From the IMG/VR virus record IMGVR_UViG_3300031566_000282, positions 1 through 28,660 of that record: a stretch of 28,660 bases of DNA; one strand, written 5' to 3'. Origin of the DNA: a virus. The translations under genes and the position numbers were made by a program. This document shows positions 14,150-19,219 of this stretch, piece after piece (position 1 is the stretch's first letter; each line of letters opens with the position of its first letter). The notes beneath the pieces are model-generated. The model was not told the DNA's origin and searched no databases. It saw only the letters and a list, made by a program, of their open reading frames with translations.

Positions 14150-14412
14150 TAACAACACTATTTATATACGCGGGTTTATCGCTTTGCGTGCTGTTTTATC
14201 TGCTACGCCATAAGATGTCTATGCTATGGGTAACGCAATCTTTGACTTATTTTAAACAGGTGCGGAGGTTTAAAAGGAATTTGCAAACGATACCTAAAGA
14301 GGATCGCCGGGGAGCTTTGGTAAAACTTGTAATGACACCCCAGTGGTCGGATCGGTTCTGGTTTGGCAAAGCGTTTAAGAGGATGATCAGGCGTGAAATT
14401 TTGAAGCTATAA
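14146..14412 (+). CDS. Small N-anchored membrane protein, 88 residues
   Basis: Residues 2-20 (ITTLFIYAGLSLCVLFYLL) form one membrane helix; the rest is strongly basic (RRFKRNL, RRGALVKL, KRMIRREILKL). It is coupled to the gene before it by ATGA and is the last gene of the terminase operon before the first minus-strand island. No family recognised. Its topology would place a basic cytoplasmic domain at the inner membrane. Confidence 0.75.
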   Translation: MITTLFIYAGLSLCVLFYLLRHKMSMLWVTQSLTYFKQVRRFKRNLQTIPKEDRRGALVKLVMTPQWSDRFWFGKAFKRMIRREILKL

Positions 14413-14414
14413 GC

Positions 14415-14452
14415 AAAAAAAAGCCCAGGCCTTGTTTCAGAGCGGCAGGCCT
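14415..14452 (-). terminator. Terminator shared by the converging operons
   Basis: On the minus strand two AGGCCT copies (14452-14447 and 14432-14427) can pair across the loop, followed by GGGC and eight T. It closes the first minus-strand island. The centre carries the GGCCTTGTTTC sequence (plus-strand reading) shared with the repeats at 14709, 14950 and 16498. Confidence 0.65.
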
Positions 14453-14673
14453 TAAACATTGTCACCCATAGTCATATATGCGAAGTTGCCATCTCCGCAC
14501 GGGTATAAGACTGTGATAGTTTTCAAGCTATCGTCGGTAATTATGCTGTATTTTAATTTTTTATTTGTAAATACTCTTAGCCCGTTACCCTCCACATCTA
14601 ACTTATATTCGTCACCATTATAAAAATACTTGCCCCCACTCTCAATTAATTTAAAGTCACTACTTATTTTCAT
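14452..14673 (-). CDS. Small unknown cargo protein, 73 residues
   Basis: The protein starts MKISSDFKLIESGG and looks all-beta (KYFYNGDEYKLDVEGNGLRVF, YSIITDDSLKTITVLYPCG). No family recognised. It is the last gene of the first minus-strand island and has the same leader before its ATG (AAAAATTTGCAAAATG) as three other island genes, which supports translation from this start. Its opposite orientation to the surrounding structural genes suggests a moron: an accessory gene not needed for the virion. Confidence 0.7.
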   Translation of the reverse strand: MKISSDFKLIESGGKYFYNGDEYKLDVEGNGLRVFTNKKLKYSIITDDSLKTITVLYPCGDGNFAYMTMGDNV

Positions 14674-14708
14674 TTTGCAAATTTTTAAATCATTACTTCT
14701 TTTTACCT

Positions 14709-14739
14709 CGAAACCCCGGCCTTGTTTCAGAGCCGGGGC
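14709..14739 (-). repeat. 31-bp hairpin repeat, copy identical to 16498-16528
   Basis: Minus-strand reading gives CCCCGGC and GCCGGGG as a 7-bp stem around a loop containing TGAAAC, and GTTTCG follows. The loop TGAAAC can alternatively pair with GTTTC, so two exclusive folds exist. The same 31 bases occur at 16498-16528, and the flank AGTCCGCAAAG is also shared. It lies between two island genes. Confidence 0.85.
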
Positions 14740-14757
14740 GGAGTCCGCAAAGCATTT

Positions 14758-14922
14758 TTAAATATCGACGAAGTTATTAATTTCTGCTATACATTCTTCA
14801 CAATATTCTTCGGTTTCATACCAGATGACAGAATTCACTGATTCTTTTTTCATACCACAACCGGAGCATGTGAAGTAAGTTATATTTTTAGCTTTGTAAT
14901 TTTCGATCCCTAAGTCTTTCAT
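14758..14922 (-). CDS. Small zinc-ribbon protein, 54 residues
   Basis: Translating from the ATG at 14922 gives MKDLGIENYKAKNITYF followed by CSGC (C19, C22) and, after a 19-residue spacer, CEEC (C42, C45), a clear four-cysteine zinc ribbon. The rest is acidic. It should bind zinc and probably a protein or nucleic-acid partner. It lies between two hairpin repeats in the first minus-strand island, so it is co-transcribed with the 74- and 73-residue genes. No family is recognised. The paired CxxC motifs strongly support a real gene. Confidence 0.7.
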   Translation of the reverse strand: MKDLGIENYKAKNITYFTCSGCGMKKESVNSVIWYETEEYCEECIAEINNFVDI

Positions 14923-14949
14923 AATTTTGTGTTTTTAATTGTTCTACCA

Positions 14950-14970
14950 CGAAACCCCGGCCTTGTTTCG
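14950..14970 (-). repeat. Shortened copy of the hairpin repeat
   Basis: This copy keeps the 5' two-thirds of the repeat (plus-strand GAAACCCCGGCCTTGTTTC) but lacks the second GC arm. What remains can fold only by CGAAAC pairing with GTTTCG. It directly follows the stop codon of the 74-residue gene. Confidence 0.75.
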
Positions 14971-15195
14971 TTAATTTTCATTTAAATAACTTTCTAATCT
15001 TCTCATTTTATTTGAAAGAGTATTTTGACGATATTCTGGTTTTTCTAAAAAAAGATTATATGCTTTTGTATAATGCTCTTTCATTTCTTGTTTATTTCTT
15101 CCTTCTGTTTGACTTACTACTTTTTGGTCGGCATTTTCAATAACATTTTCCAGTAAGTTTAAGAACCCGTTTTTAATTTCTTCAATTGTTTTCAT
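14971..15195 (-). CDS. Small helical cargo protein, 74 residues
   Basis: The protein starts MKTIEEIKNGFLNLLENVIENAD and appears all-helical and highly charged (RNKQEMKEHYTKAYNLFLEKPEYRQ). No family recognised. It is the first gene of the first minus-strand island, with a promoter at 15225-15257 and the shared leader AAAAATTCGCAAAATG. Its first six codons (MKTIEE) closely match those of the first gene of the second island (MKTIEK at 16872), which suggests the two island heads share ancestry. Confidence 0.75.
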   Translation of the reverse strand: MKTIEEIKNGFLNLLENVIENADQKVVSQTEGRNKQEMKEHYTKAYNLFLEKPEYRQNTLSNKMRRLESYLNEN

Positions 15196-15224
15196 TTTGC
15201 GAATTTTTAGTTATTAATTATGAT

Positions 15225-15257
15225 GTAAAGATAAGCACAATTTTTATAAGTACCAAA
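15225..15257 (-). promoter_or_regulatory. Second-class promoter of the first minus-strand island
   Basis: On the minus strand TTTG (15257-15254), exactly 20 bases, then TATCTTTAC (15233-15225). It is back to back with the plus-strand promoter at 15290-15322, sharing the operator-like repeat between them. Confidence 0.65.
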
Positions 15258-15304
15258 TAAATGTTATTTATTTAACATTCTTTAACACTTTTGTTTATTA
15301 TAAA
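15256..15304. repeat. 49-bp operator-like sequence, copy 1
   Basis: These 49 bases match 16943-16991 with one difference. They include the perfect inverted repeat AATGTTA, 6 bases, TAACATT (15260-15279) and two TTTAACA copies ten bases apart. The element lies between divergent promoters, so a regulator bound here could control both directions. Confidence 0.9.
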
Positions 15305-15322
15305 ACAATTACATAACTTTAC
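15290..15322 (+). promoter_or_regulatory. Second-class late promoter before the 147-residue gene
   Basis: TTTG (15290-15293), exactly 20 bases, then TAACTTTAC (15314-15322), then AGC and the ATG at 15326. The three-base gap predicts a transcript starting at or next to the ATG, with no room for a ribosome-binding site. Confidence 0.7.
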
Positions 15323-15325
15323 AGC

Positions 15326-15769
15326 ATGGATCAATTCGATATTATAGGGGCCTTAGAGGCTTATGCAACAGCTAATAGCTGGCTATTCACTTACGGGGTC
15401 GATAATTATTATAAGTCGGCGCAAAGTATACAAGAGTATACAGTTGGCAAACATATTTTAATTGCAGATTTTCGCGCGACGCCGACAATAAAAAATGGGC
15501 GTATAATGTCCATTTCGTACACGTGCCTTTTAATGCTGGGCAGGAAATTCGATCCAACCGGGGGCACGTCCGCAAATTTAGACGAAACGAGCGATCAAAA
15601 ATATGACCGGAGGTTAAAAGAATTAATGCAATTACTGGCTGCCTGTATAGGCACAGTGGCGTGTGACAACGGTTTGGAAGTAACGGCGGGTGAAATGGTA
15701 GTAAACATAAACCAATACGCCGAAAATTTGGACTTTGCGGCGGCAACAAATGTGATTTTCATTCAGTAG
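15326..15769 (+). CDS. Putative tail-completion or virion protein, 147 residues
   Basis: The protein starts MDQFDIIGALEAYATANSWLFTYG and has a mixed alpha/beta composition with GLEVTAGEMVVNINQYAENLDFAAATNVIFIQ at the C-terminus. Length and pattern (N-terminal helix, strands, a helical segment, then closing strands) fit a tail terminator/tail-completion fold, but I do not recognise a family signature. It stands alone between the two minus-strand islands with its own late promoter and terminator, an unusual monocistronic setting for a structural gene. Confidence 0.7.
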   Translation: MDQFDIIGALEAYATANSWLFTYGVDNYYKSAQSIQEYTVGKHILIADFRATPTIKNGRIMSISYTCLLMLGRKFDPTGGTSANLDETSDQKYDRRLKELMQLLAACIGTVACDNGLEVTAGEMVVNINQYAENLDFAAATNVIFIQ

Positions 15770-15784
15770 GTTTATATTTAGTTT

Positions 15785-15817
15785 ACCCCGGCTCTTACAT
15801 GTGGCCGGGGTTTTTTT
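15785..15817 (+). terminator. Strong terminator after the 147-residue gene
   Basis: ACCCCGGC (15785-15792) pairs with GCCGGGGT (15804-15811) across an 11-base loop, followed by seven T. It separates the single-gene plus-strand unit from the converging second island. Confidence 0.85.
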
Positions 15818-15818
15818 C

Positions 15819-15905
15819 TCAGATTAGCCAAAGCGCAATTGTTATAAAAGTTAGCGCAATCAATATGCAGATTACCATCGACTCTATAAATGCTCTAATT
15901 TTCAT
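15819..15905 (-). CDS. Possible 28-residue membrane peptide
   Basis: The ORF starts MKIRAFIESM and continues VICILIALTFITIALWLI, one membrane helix reaching the C-terminus. It starts 2 bases after the stop of the ParB-like gene, consistent with coupled translation, and ends just before the terminator hairpin. Tiny hydrophobic peptides of this kind occur as toxins or membrane modulators, but nothing here proves a function or even translation. Confidence 0.4.
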   Translation of the reverse strand: MKIRAFIESMVICILIALTFITIALWLI

Positions 15906-15907
15906 AT

Positions 15908-16237
15908 CTATAAGTTTTTAAATTTAGACTCTCTATCTTTTAAATCCCCAGTGAGCGAGCCTTTAAGGATGATTCTTACTGGCACGTTTTCCAGGTTAGT
16001 GTTTAAGGCGGCTGCAACTCTATGGCAGCCTTCAGATAACAAGCCCTTACCGTTATATACGGTAAAATCAACAGGAGTCTCAATCCCCTTGCCAGTCATA
16101 ATGTCATTTTCAATTGATTGAATCGTAGAATCGCTGCTATACATCAGCGTATTCAATTTTTCATCTTCATCATTTCTATTATACTCCGCCATTTTGGACA
16201 GGTATTCTGTGTCGAACATTTTTTTTAAGATATTCAT
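15908..16237 (-). CDS. Small ParB/sulfiredoxin-fold-like protein
   Basis: The 109-residue protein has an N-terminal helical half and a C-terminal VDFTVYNGKGLLSEGCHRVAAAL followed by NLENVPVRIIL. The SEGCHRVAAA stretch (residues 68-77) matches the phosphate-binding NGHHR/GxHR turn of ParB/Srx-fold domains, with G70, H72 and R73 kept. Such stand-alone domains occur in phages and mobile elements; their activities vary (nucleotide hydrolysis, DNA binding, nuclease). It lies in the second minus-strand island and has the shared leader (AAAAATTTGCAAAATG), supporting this start. The fold assignment is moderate and the function unknown. Confidence 0.7.
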   Translation of the reverse strand: MNILKKMFDTEYLSKMAEYNRNDEDEKLNTLMYSSDSTIQSIENDIMTGKGIETPVDFTVYNGKGLLSEGCHRVAAALNTNLENVPVRIILKGSLTGDLKDRESKFKNL

Positions 16238-16285
16238 TTTGCAAATTTTTAGTTATTAATTACTTTATTAACTCAATCCATACAT

Positions 16286-16462
16286 CTATAAAGCCGCTTC
16301 TAATATTTTTGCGGCCTTATATAGCATTTCGGCCTTCTCCTTTTCCTTCTTCTCCCACTCTTCCTGAGTGAAGTTCGCAAGCCATTGCGTAGGCGCGGTT
16401 ACTCCTATCATTCTGGTAGTAAAGTAGGCTTCACTTCTTAACTTGTCTATAACCTGTTGCAT
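16286..16462 (-). CDS. Small helical protein, 58 residues
   Basis: Translating from the ATG at 16462 gives MQQVIDKLRSEAYFTTRMIGVTA followed by a charged helix (TQEEWEKKEKEKAEML) and AAKILEAAL. No family recognised. It lies between the 31-bp hairpin repeat and the ParB-like gene, on the same strand and with short spacing, which places it in the second island operon. Its leader is AT-rich like the others but lacks the exact TTTGCAAAATG sequence. A coding frame of this length with well-formed amphipathic helices is probably real. Confidence 0.55.
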   Translation of the reverse strand: MQQVIDKLRSEAYFTTRMIGVTAPTQWLANFTQEEWEKKEKEKAEMLYKAAKILEAAL

Positions 16463-16497
16463 GATTTTTAATTATTAATTATTAATTATTTTCGCCC

Positions 16498-16528
16498 CGA
16501 AACCCCGGCCTTGTTTCAGAGCCGGGGC
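16498..16528 (-). repeat. 31-bp hairpin repeat, second full copy
   Basis: This copy is identical over 31 bases to 14709-14739. It lies after the first gene of the second island and before the 58-residue gene. The flank AGTCCGCAAAG is shared as well. Confidence 0.85.
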
Positions 16529-16560
16529 AAGTCCGCAAAGAATTTGCGTAACTTTACGGA

Positions 16561-16872
16561 TTATTCGATTAGCGATTTTATATTATTAAAAGCAACTTTT
16601 GAAACTTTGATAAAATTTCCGGTTTGACCACCTCTTGGTGAATCGTTACCTTTTTCAAATTTATAACCTAAAAGCTTAATGATCCAATAAATATTATCAT
16701 TTTCAGCATTTTTTGTGAACTTACCGCTTCCACTCGTATAATGGGTGTAAAATTTACCGTCTCCATTACGATAGTCTTTTATCGCCTCAATAGACCTTTT
16801 CGTTAAACTACCATCTTTTTTTGTCACTAAATTGTTTTTGTCCGCTTTTTGTAATTTTTCGATTGTTTTCAT
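16561..16872 (-). CDS. Small unknown cargo protein heading the second island, 103 residues
   Basis: I chose the ATG at 16872 (MKTIEKLQKADKN) because it follows the shared leader (AAAAATTTGCAATATG); an ATG 45 bases upstream would extend the protein by 15 residues that overlap this leader. The protein is basic, with KKDGSLTKRSIEAIKDYRNGDGKFYTHYTSGSGKFTKNAE and a C-terminal NFIKVSKVAFNNIKSLIE. No family recognised; the positive charge suggests nucleic-acid binding. A TATCTTTAC -7 box lies at 16929-16921, without a clear -33 box at 20 bases. Confidence 0.72.
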   Translation of the reverse strand: MKTIEKLQKADKNNLVTKKDGSLTKRSIEAIKDYRNGDGKFYTHYTSGSGKFTKNAENDNIYWIIKLLGYKFEKGNDSPRGGQTGNFIKVSKVAFNNIKSLIE

Positions 16873-16942
16873 ATTGCAAATTTTTAAGTGAGTTATAATT
16901 TTTAAGTTTTTAATCATAGCGTAAAGATAAGTATAAATAACG

Positions 16943-16991
16943 AATAAATGTTATTTATTTAACATTATTTAACACTTTTGTTTATTATAAA
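16943..16991. repeat. 49-bp operator-like sequence, copy 2
   Basis: Copy 2 of the element at 15256-15304, one mismatch, with the AATGTTA/TAACATT inverted repeat at 16947-16966. It again lies between a minus-strand island head and a plus-strand structural gene. Confidence 0.9.
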
Positions 16992-17009
16992 TAAAATCTA
17001 TACCTTTAC
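16977..17009 (+). promoter_or_regulatory. Second-class late promoter of the tail operon
   Basis: TTTG (16977-16980), exactly 20 bases, then TACCTTTAC (17001-17009), then ACA and the ATG at 17013. It predicts a leaderless start for the tail operon's first gene, as at 15290-15322. Both genes even share the first codons, ATGGATCA. Confidence 0.7.
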
Positions 17010-17012
17010 ACA

Positions 17013-17483
17013 ATGGATCAGGTTTTATCTATATGGTTGGAGGACAAGCGTAAAGCGCTGATCGCTAATTACGATCGTTTAGGATTACGTGCGTCTGGAC
17101 AGTGGGCTGAGAGTCTGGAACCTTTTCAGGAAATTTCAGACCGTAAGATAAAAGCAGGAATGCTTGGGGAGGACTATACGTACTATCTTGAAAATGGACG
17201 TGGCCCCAACAAGGATCAAAGCGACGATGCAATTCAAGCATGGGTAGGCTGGGCTGGTTCAACCTTTCTGGCGAAATGGGTAGAAGACAAAGGGATAAAT
17301 GCCAGCCCCTACGCGATCGCATATAAGATTGCAAAGTCCGGTTGGAAAGTACCTAATGCGAACAATGCCGGAGGGCTTGTTAGCGACATAATTAACCCGG
17401 AGTCAATAGAAAAATTAAACCGTGAACTATTACAAAAGATAGTAACCAGTTTTCAAAGTGATATACTAAAAAACTTTAAGTAG
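17013..17483 (+). CDS. Putative gp10-like head-tail joining or tail-completion protein
   Basis: The 156-residue protein resembles HK97 gp10-like neck proteins of Bacteroidota phages: an N-terminal helix (MDQVLSIWLEDKRKAL), strands with LRASGQWAESLE, then DYTYYLENGRGPN, a helix AIQAWVGWAG and WVEDKGINASPYAIAYKIAKSGWKVPN. The YYLENGRGPN...WVEDKGI...AYKIAKSG order is the recognisable part. It likely sits at the head-tail interface. It overlaps the next gene by one base. It lies far from the portal and capsid genes, which is unusual. The family call is moderate. Confidence 0.65.
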   Translation: MDQVLSIWLEDKRKALIANYDRLGLRASGQWAESLEPFQEISDRKIKAGMLGEDYTYYLENGRGPNKDQSDDAIQAWVGWAGSTFLAKWVEDKGINASPYAIAYKIAKSGWKVPNANNAGGLVSDIINPESIEKLNRELLQKIVTSFQSDILKNFK

Positions 17484-18100
17484 TGGCAATAACAGCTGTA
17501 AACGTAGTACAAACTAACATAGTGGGATCGGCCAACTTACTAGCAGCCCATAGCCCGATCGCGTTTATCGCAACTGTGGATTATACGGGGGTTACCCCTA
17601 CCCGGTGTAACGTAGAAATAAGAGATAAAACGGGCACTTTGGTTGATACATACCGGGCGATTCCCTATTCAGATATTACGGCAACTCAAAGGCAGTTTGT
17701 ATTTTTTGCGGACGAACCGATCCGAAGCTTACTAGGGGACTTTGACGAGTTTGTCCAGACCGTAAACCAGTTGGTTTACGTAGATGGTTTAACCGGGGAA
17801 TACAACATTCGATTTGTTGACCCCGACAACGCCGCAACTTATGATGAAGTGTTAATTGACTTTGCCCACGCCTCCAGACAATTTGGCGCGGGCATTTGTA
17901 TGGAAGATCAATATGATAATGATCCGGACAATTACTACGCGCCTGAAGGCAATTTTGTGTATGTGTACTTTTATAATGCCGACGAAGCTAATTTAGTTTC
18001 GGCTGGGATTTCCGGGGGTATAGAAGGTTTTGCACAAGATTTTGATGATCAAATATTTACAGATTACGACGACGATAATTTTACTATATTAATAATTTAA
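17483..18100 (+). CDS. Putative tail protein, 205 residues, GTG start
   Basis: The GTG at 17483 overlaps the upstream TAG by one base (TAGTG), and no ATG lies nearby, so GTG initiation is likely. The protein looks beta-rich (AFIATVDYTGVTPTRCNVEIRDKTGTLVDTYRAI), is acidic, and ends in DDQIFTDYDDDNFTILII. No family recognised with certainty; composition and location among tail genes suggest a virion protein, perhaps an outer tail or fibre-linked component. Confidence 0.7.
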   Translation: MAITAVNVVQTNIVGSANLLAAHSPIAFIATVDYTGVTPTRCNVEIRDKTGTLVDTYRAIPYSDITATQRQFVFFADEPIRSLLGDFDEFVQTVNQLVYVDGLTGEYNIRFVDPDNAATYDEVLIDFAHASRQFGAGICMEDQYDNDPDNYYAPEGNFVYVYFYNADEANLVSAGISGGIEGFAQDFDDQIFTDYDDDNFTILII

Positions 18101-18104
18101 ATTT

Positions 18105-18692
18105 ATGCCAAGATTATTTGAACAAACAGAAGATAACAGCCCTCTCGAAAGTCTTAAAATAGCTTTTGGAAAGGCGGCGACGTCTACATATAACATGACA
18201 TTTGCCAACCTCTTCGCATACTTGCGATCAAAGTTGGTGCCATCTGAGACTGTGACGGGTCTAATAGAAATCGCGACACAGGCAGAGGCTTTGGCAGGTA
18301 CAGACGACGCCAGGGCAATCACACCTTTAAAACTTGCGCAAAAATTAGCCACTTTGGCGACCTCAGTCGTTAAGGTGGAGGTTGTGCCGTTTAGCTGGAA
18401 CATGGATGCATTAGACGGTATAAATGTACCCTGGGCTCTACCTGCAAGCCACAGCATCTTAGGAATCGAAGTGCAGGTGAACCTGGGTAGTTCGTGGTAC
18501 CCTTTGAACTATATAGACGTGCAGGGCGGATCATACGACTCTATATTGGTGGCAGGCGGGTTTTACTATTCAAACGGCACGCAATTCGTTTTAGAGCGCA
18601 ATTCTTTGGGCGTTTTTAACGATCCCCTTTTTAATGCAGCTAACGGTTTAGTGTTTGTGGAGTATATAGCGAATTCAGATATACCAACGTAA
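18105..18692 (+). CDS. Fibre-like protein with tail-fibre repeat motif, 195 residues
   Basis: It starts MPRLFEQTEDNSPLESLKIAFG and contains GLIEIATQAEALAGTDDARAITPLKL at about residues 52-77, the signature of phage tail-fibre repeats that pack into a triple-helical shaft. The C-terminal half (SWNMDALDGINVPWALP onward) is beta-rich and could be a receptor or knob domain. It is short for a fibre, so it may be a small decoration or accessory fibre. The N-terminal module with LFAYLRSKL resembles that of the protein starting at 28344. It overlaps the next gene by one base. Confidence 0.72.
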   Translation: MPRLFEQTEDNSPLESLKIAFGKAATSTYNMTFANLFAYLRSKLVPSETVTGLIEIATQAEALAGTDDARAITPLKLAQKLATLATSVVKVEVVPFSWNMDALDGINVPWALPASHSILGIEVQVNLGSSWYPLNYIDVQGGSYDSILVAGGFYYSNGTQFVLERNSLGVFNDPLFNAANGLVFVEYIANSDIPT

Positions 18693-19219
18693 TGAGCAGC
18701 GTAGGATTTTATAGGTTCAAATTAGCCGCCCCGGCAAGCGAAACGGATGTATACTTTGCCGTTAACGGGTCGGTTGTGGCCACAAAGACCGTGCTACCTT
18801 TGGAAGCTTGTACTAATGATTTGATATTGAAGTACATAGATGAAAATGGGCAGTATAGGTTTTATCCTTTTAGCAGGTTTTTTGAAACCTACGACACGCC
18901 GGACAAAATAGGAAGTACAGATAAGTTCCTAACTTCTATTTTAAGCGACCAGTCCGATAAAAGAAATATAGGTTATACGAATAGCAGGCAAATTGACGCG
19001 ACGACGGAGGCGGACGCGGATCAACTTGAAAAGCTAAAAGCTTTGTACACAAGCCCGCGCGTATATCTGTACATAGGATCGGGGCAGGATACCGCGACCG
19101 ACTGGTTAGAAGTTGAAGTCCGGGCAGGCAGGCCAATAGTTAAGAGGCGCAAAGCAAACGCGGGCAGTATTTCGATAACAATTGTATTACCTAAGCATTA
19201 TACAATTACAATGCTATGA
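18692..19219 (+). CDS. Putative tail protein, 175 residues
   Basis: The protein starts MSSVGFYRFKLAAPASETDVYFAVNG and appears beta-rich, with LILKYIDENGQYRFYPFSRFFE and a C-terminal basic stretch VKRRKANAG. I know no named family, though similar proteins occur before large tail proteins in Bacteroidota siphophages. Its start overlaps the previous stop by one base (TAATG) and it overlaps the next gene by 4 bases, so it is translated with its neighbours. A baseplate-proximal role is inferred from position. Confidence 0.7.
   Translation: MSSVGFYRFKLAAPASETDVYFAVNGSVVATKTVLPLEACTNDLILKYIDENGQYRFYPFSRFFETYDTPDKIGSTDKFLTSILSDQSDKRNIGYTNSRQIDATTEADADQLEKLKALYTSPRVYLYIGSGQDTATDWLEVEVRAGRPIVKRRKANAGSISITIVLPKHYTITML

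Noticed and set aside
14415-17012. Toxin-antitoxin pair among the small island genes
   Set aside because: Sizes would allow it, but no protein matches a known toxin or antitoxin family and the genes are arranged as longer operons with hairpins between them; the evidence is too weak to call.
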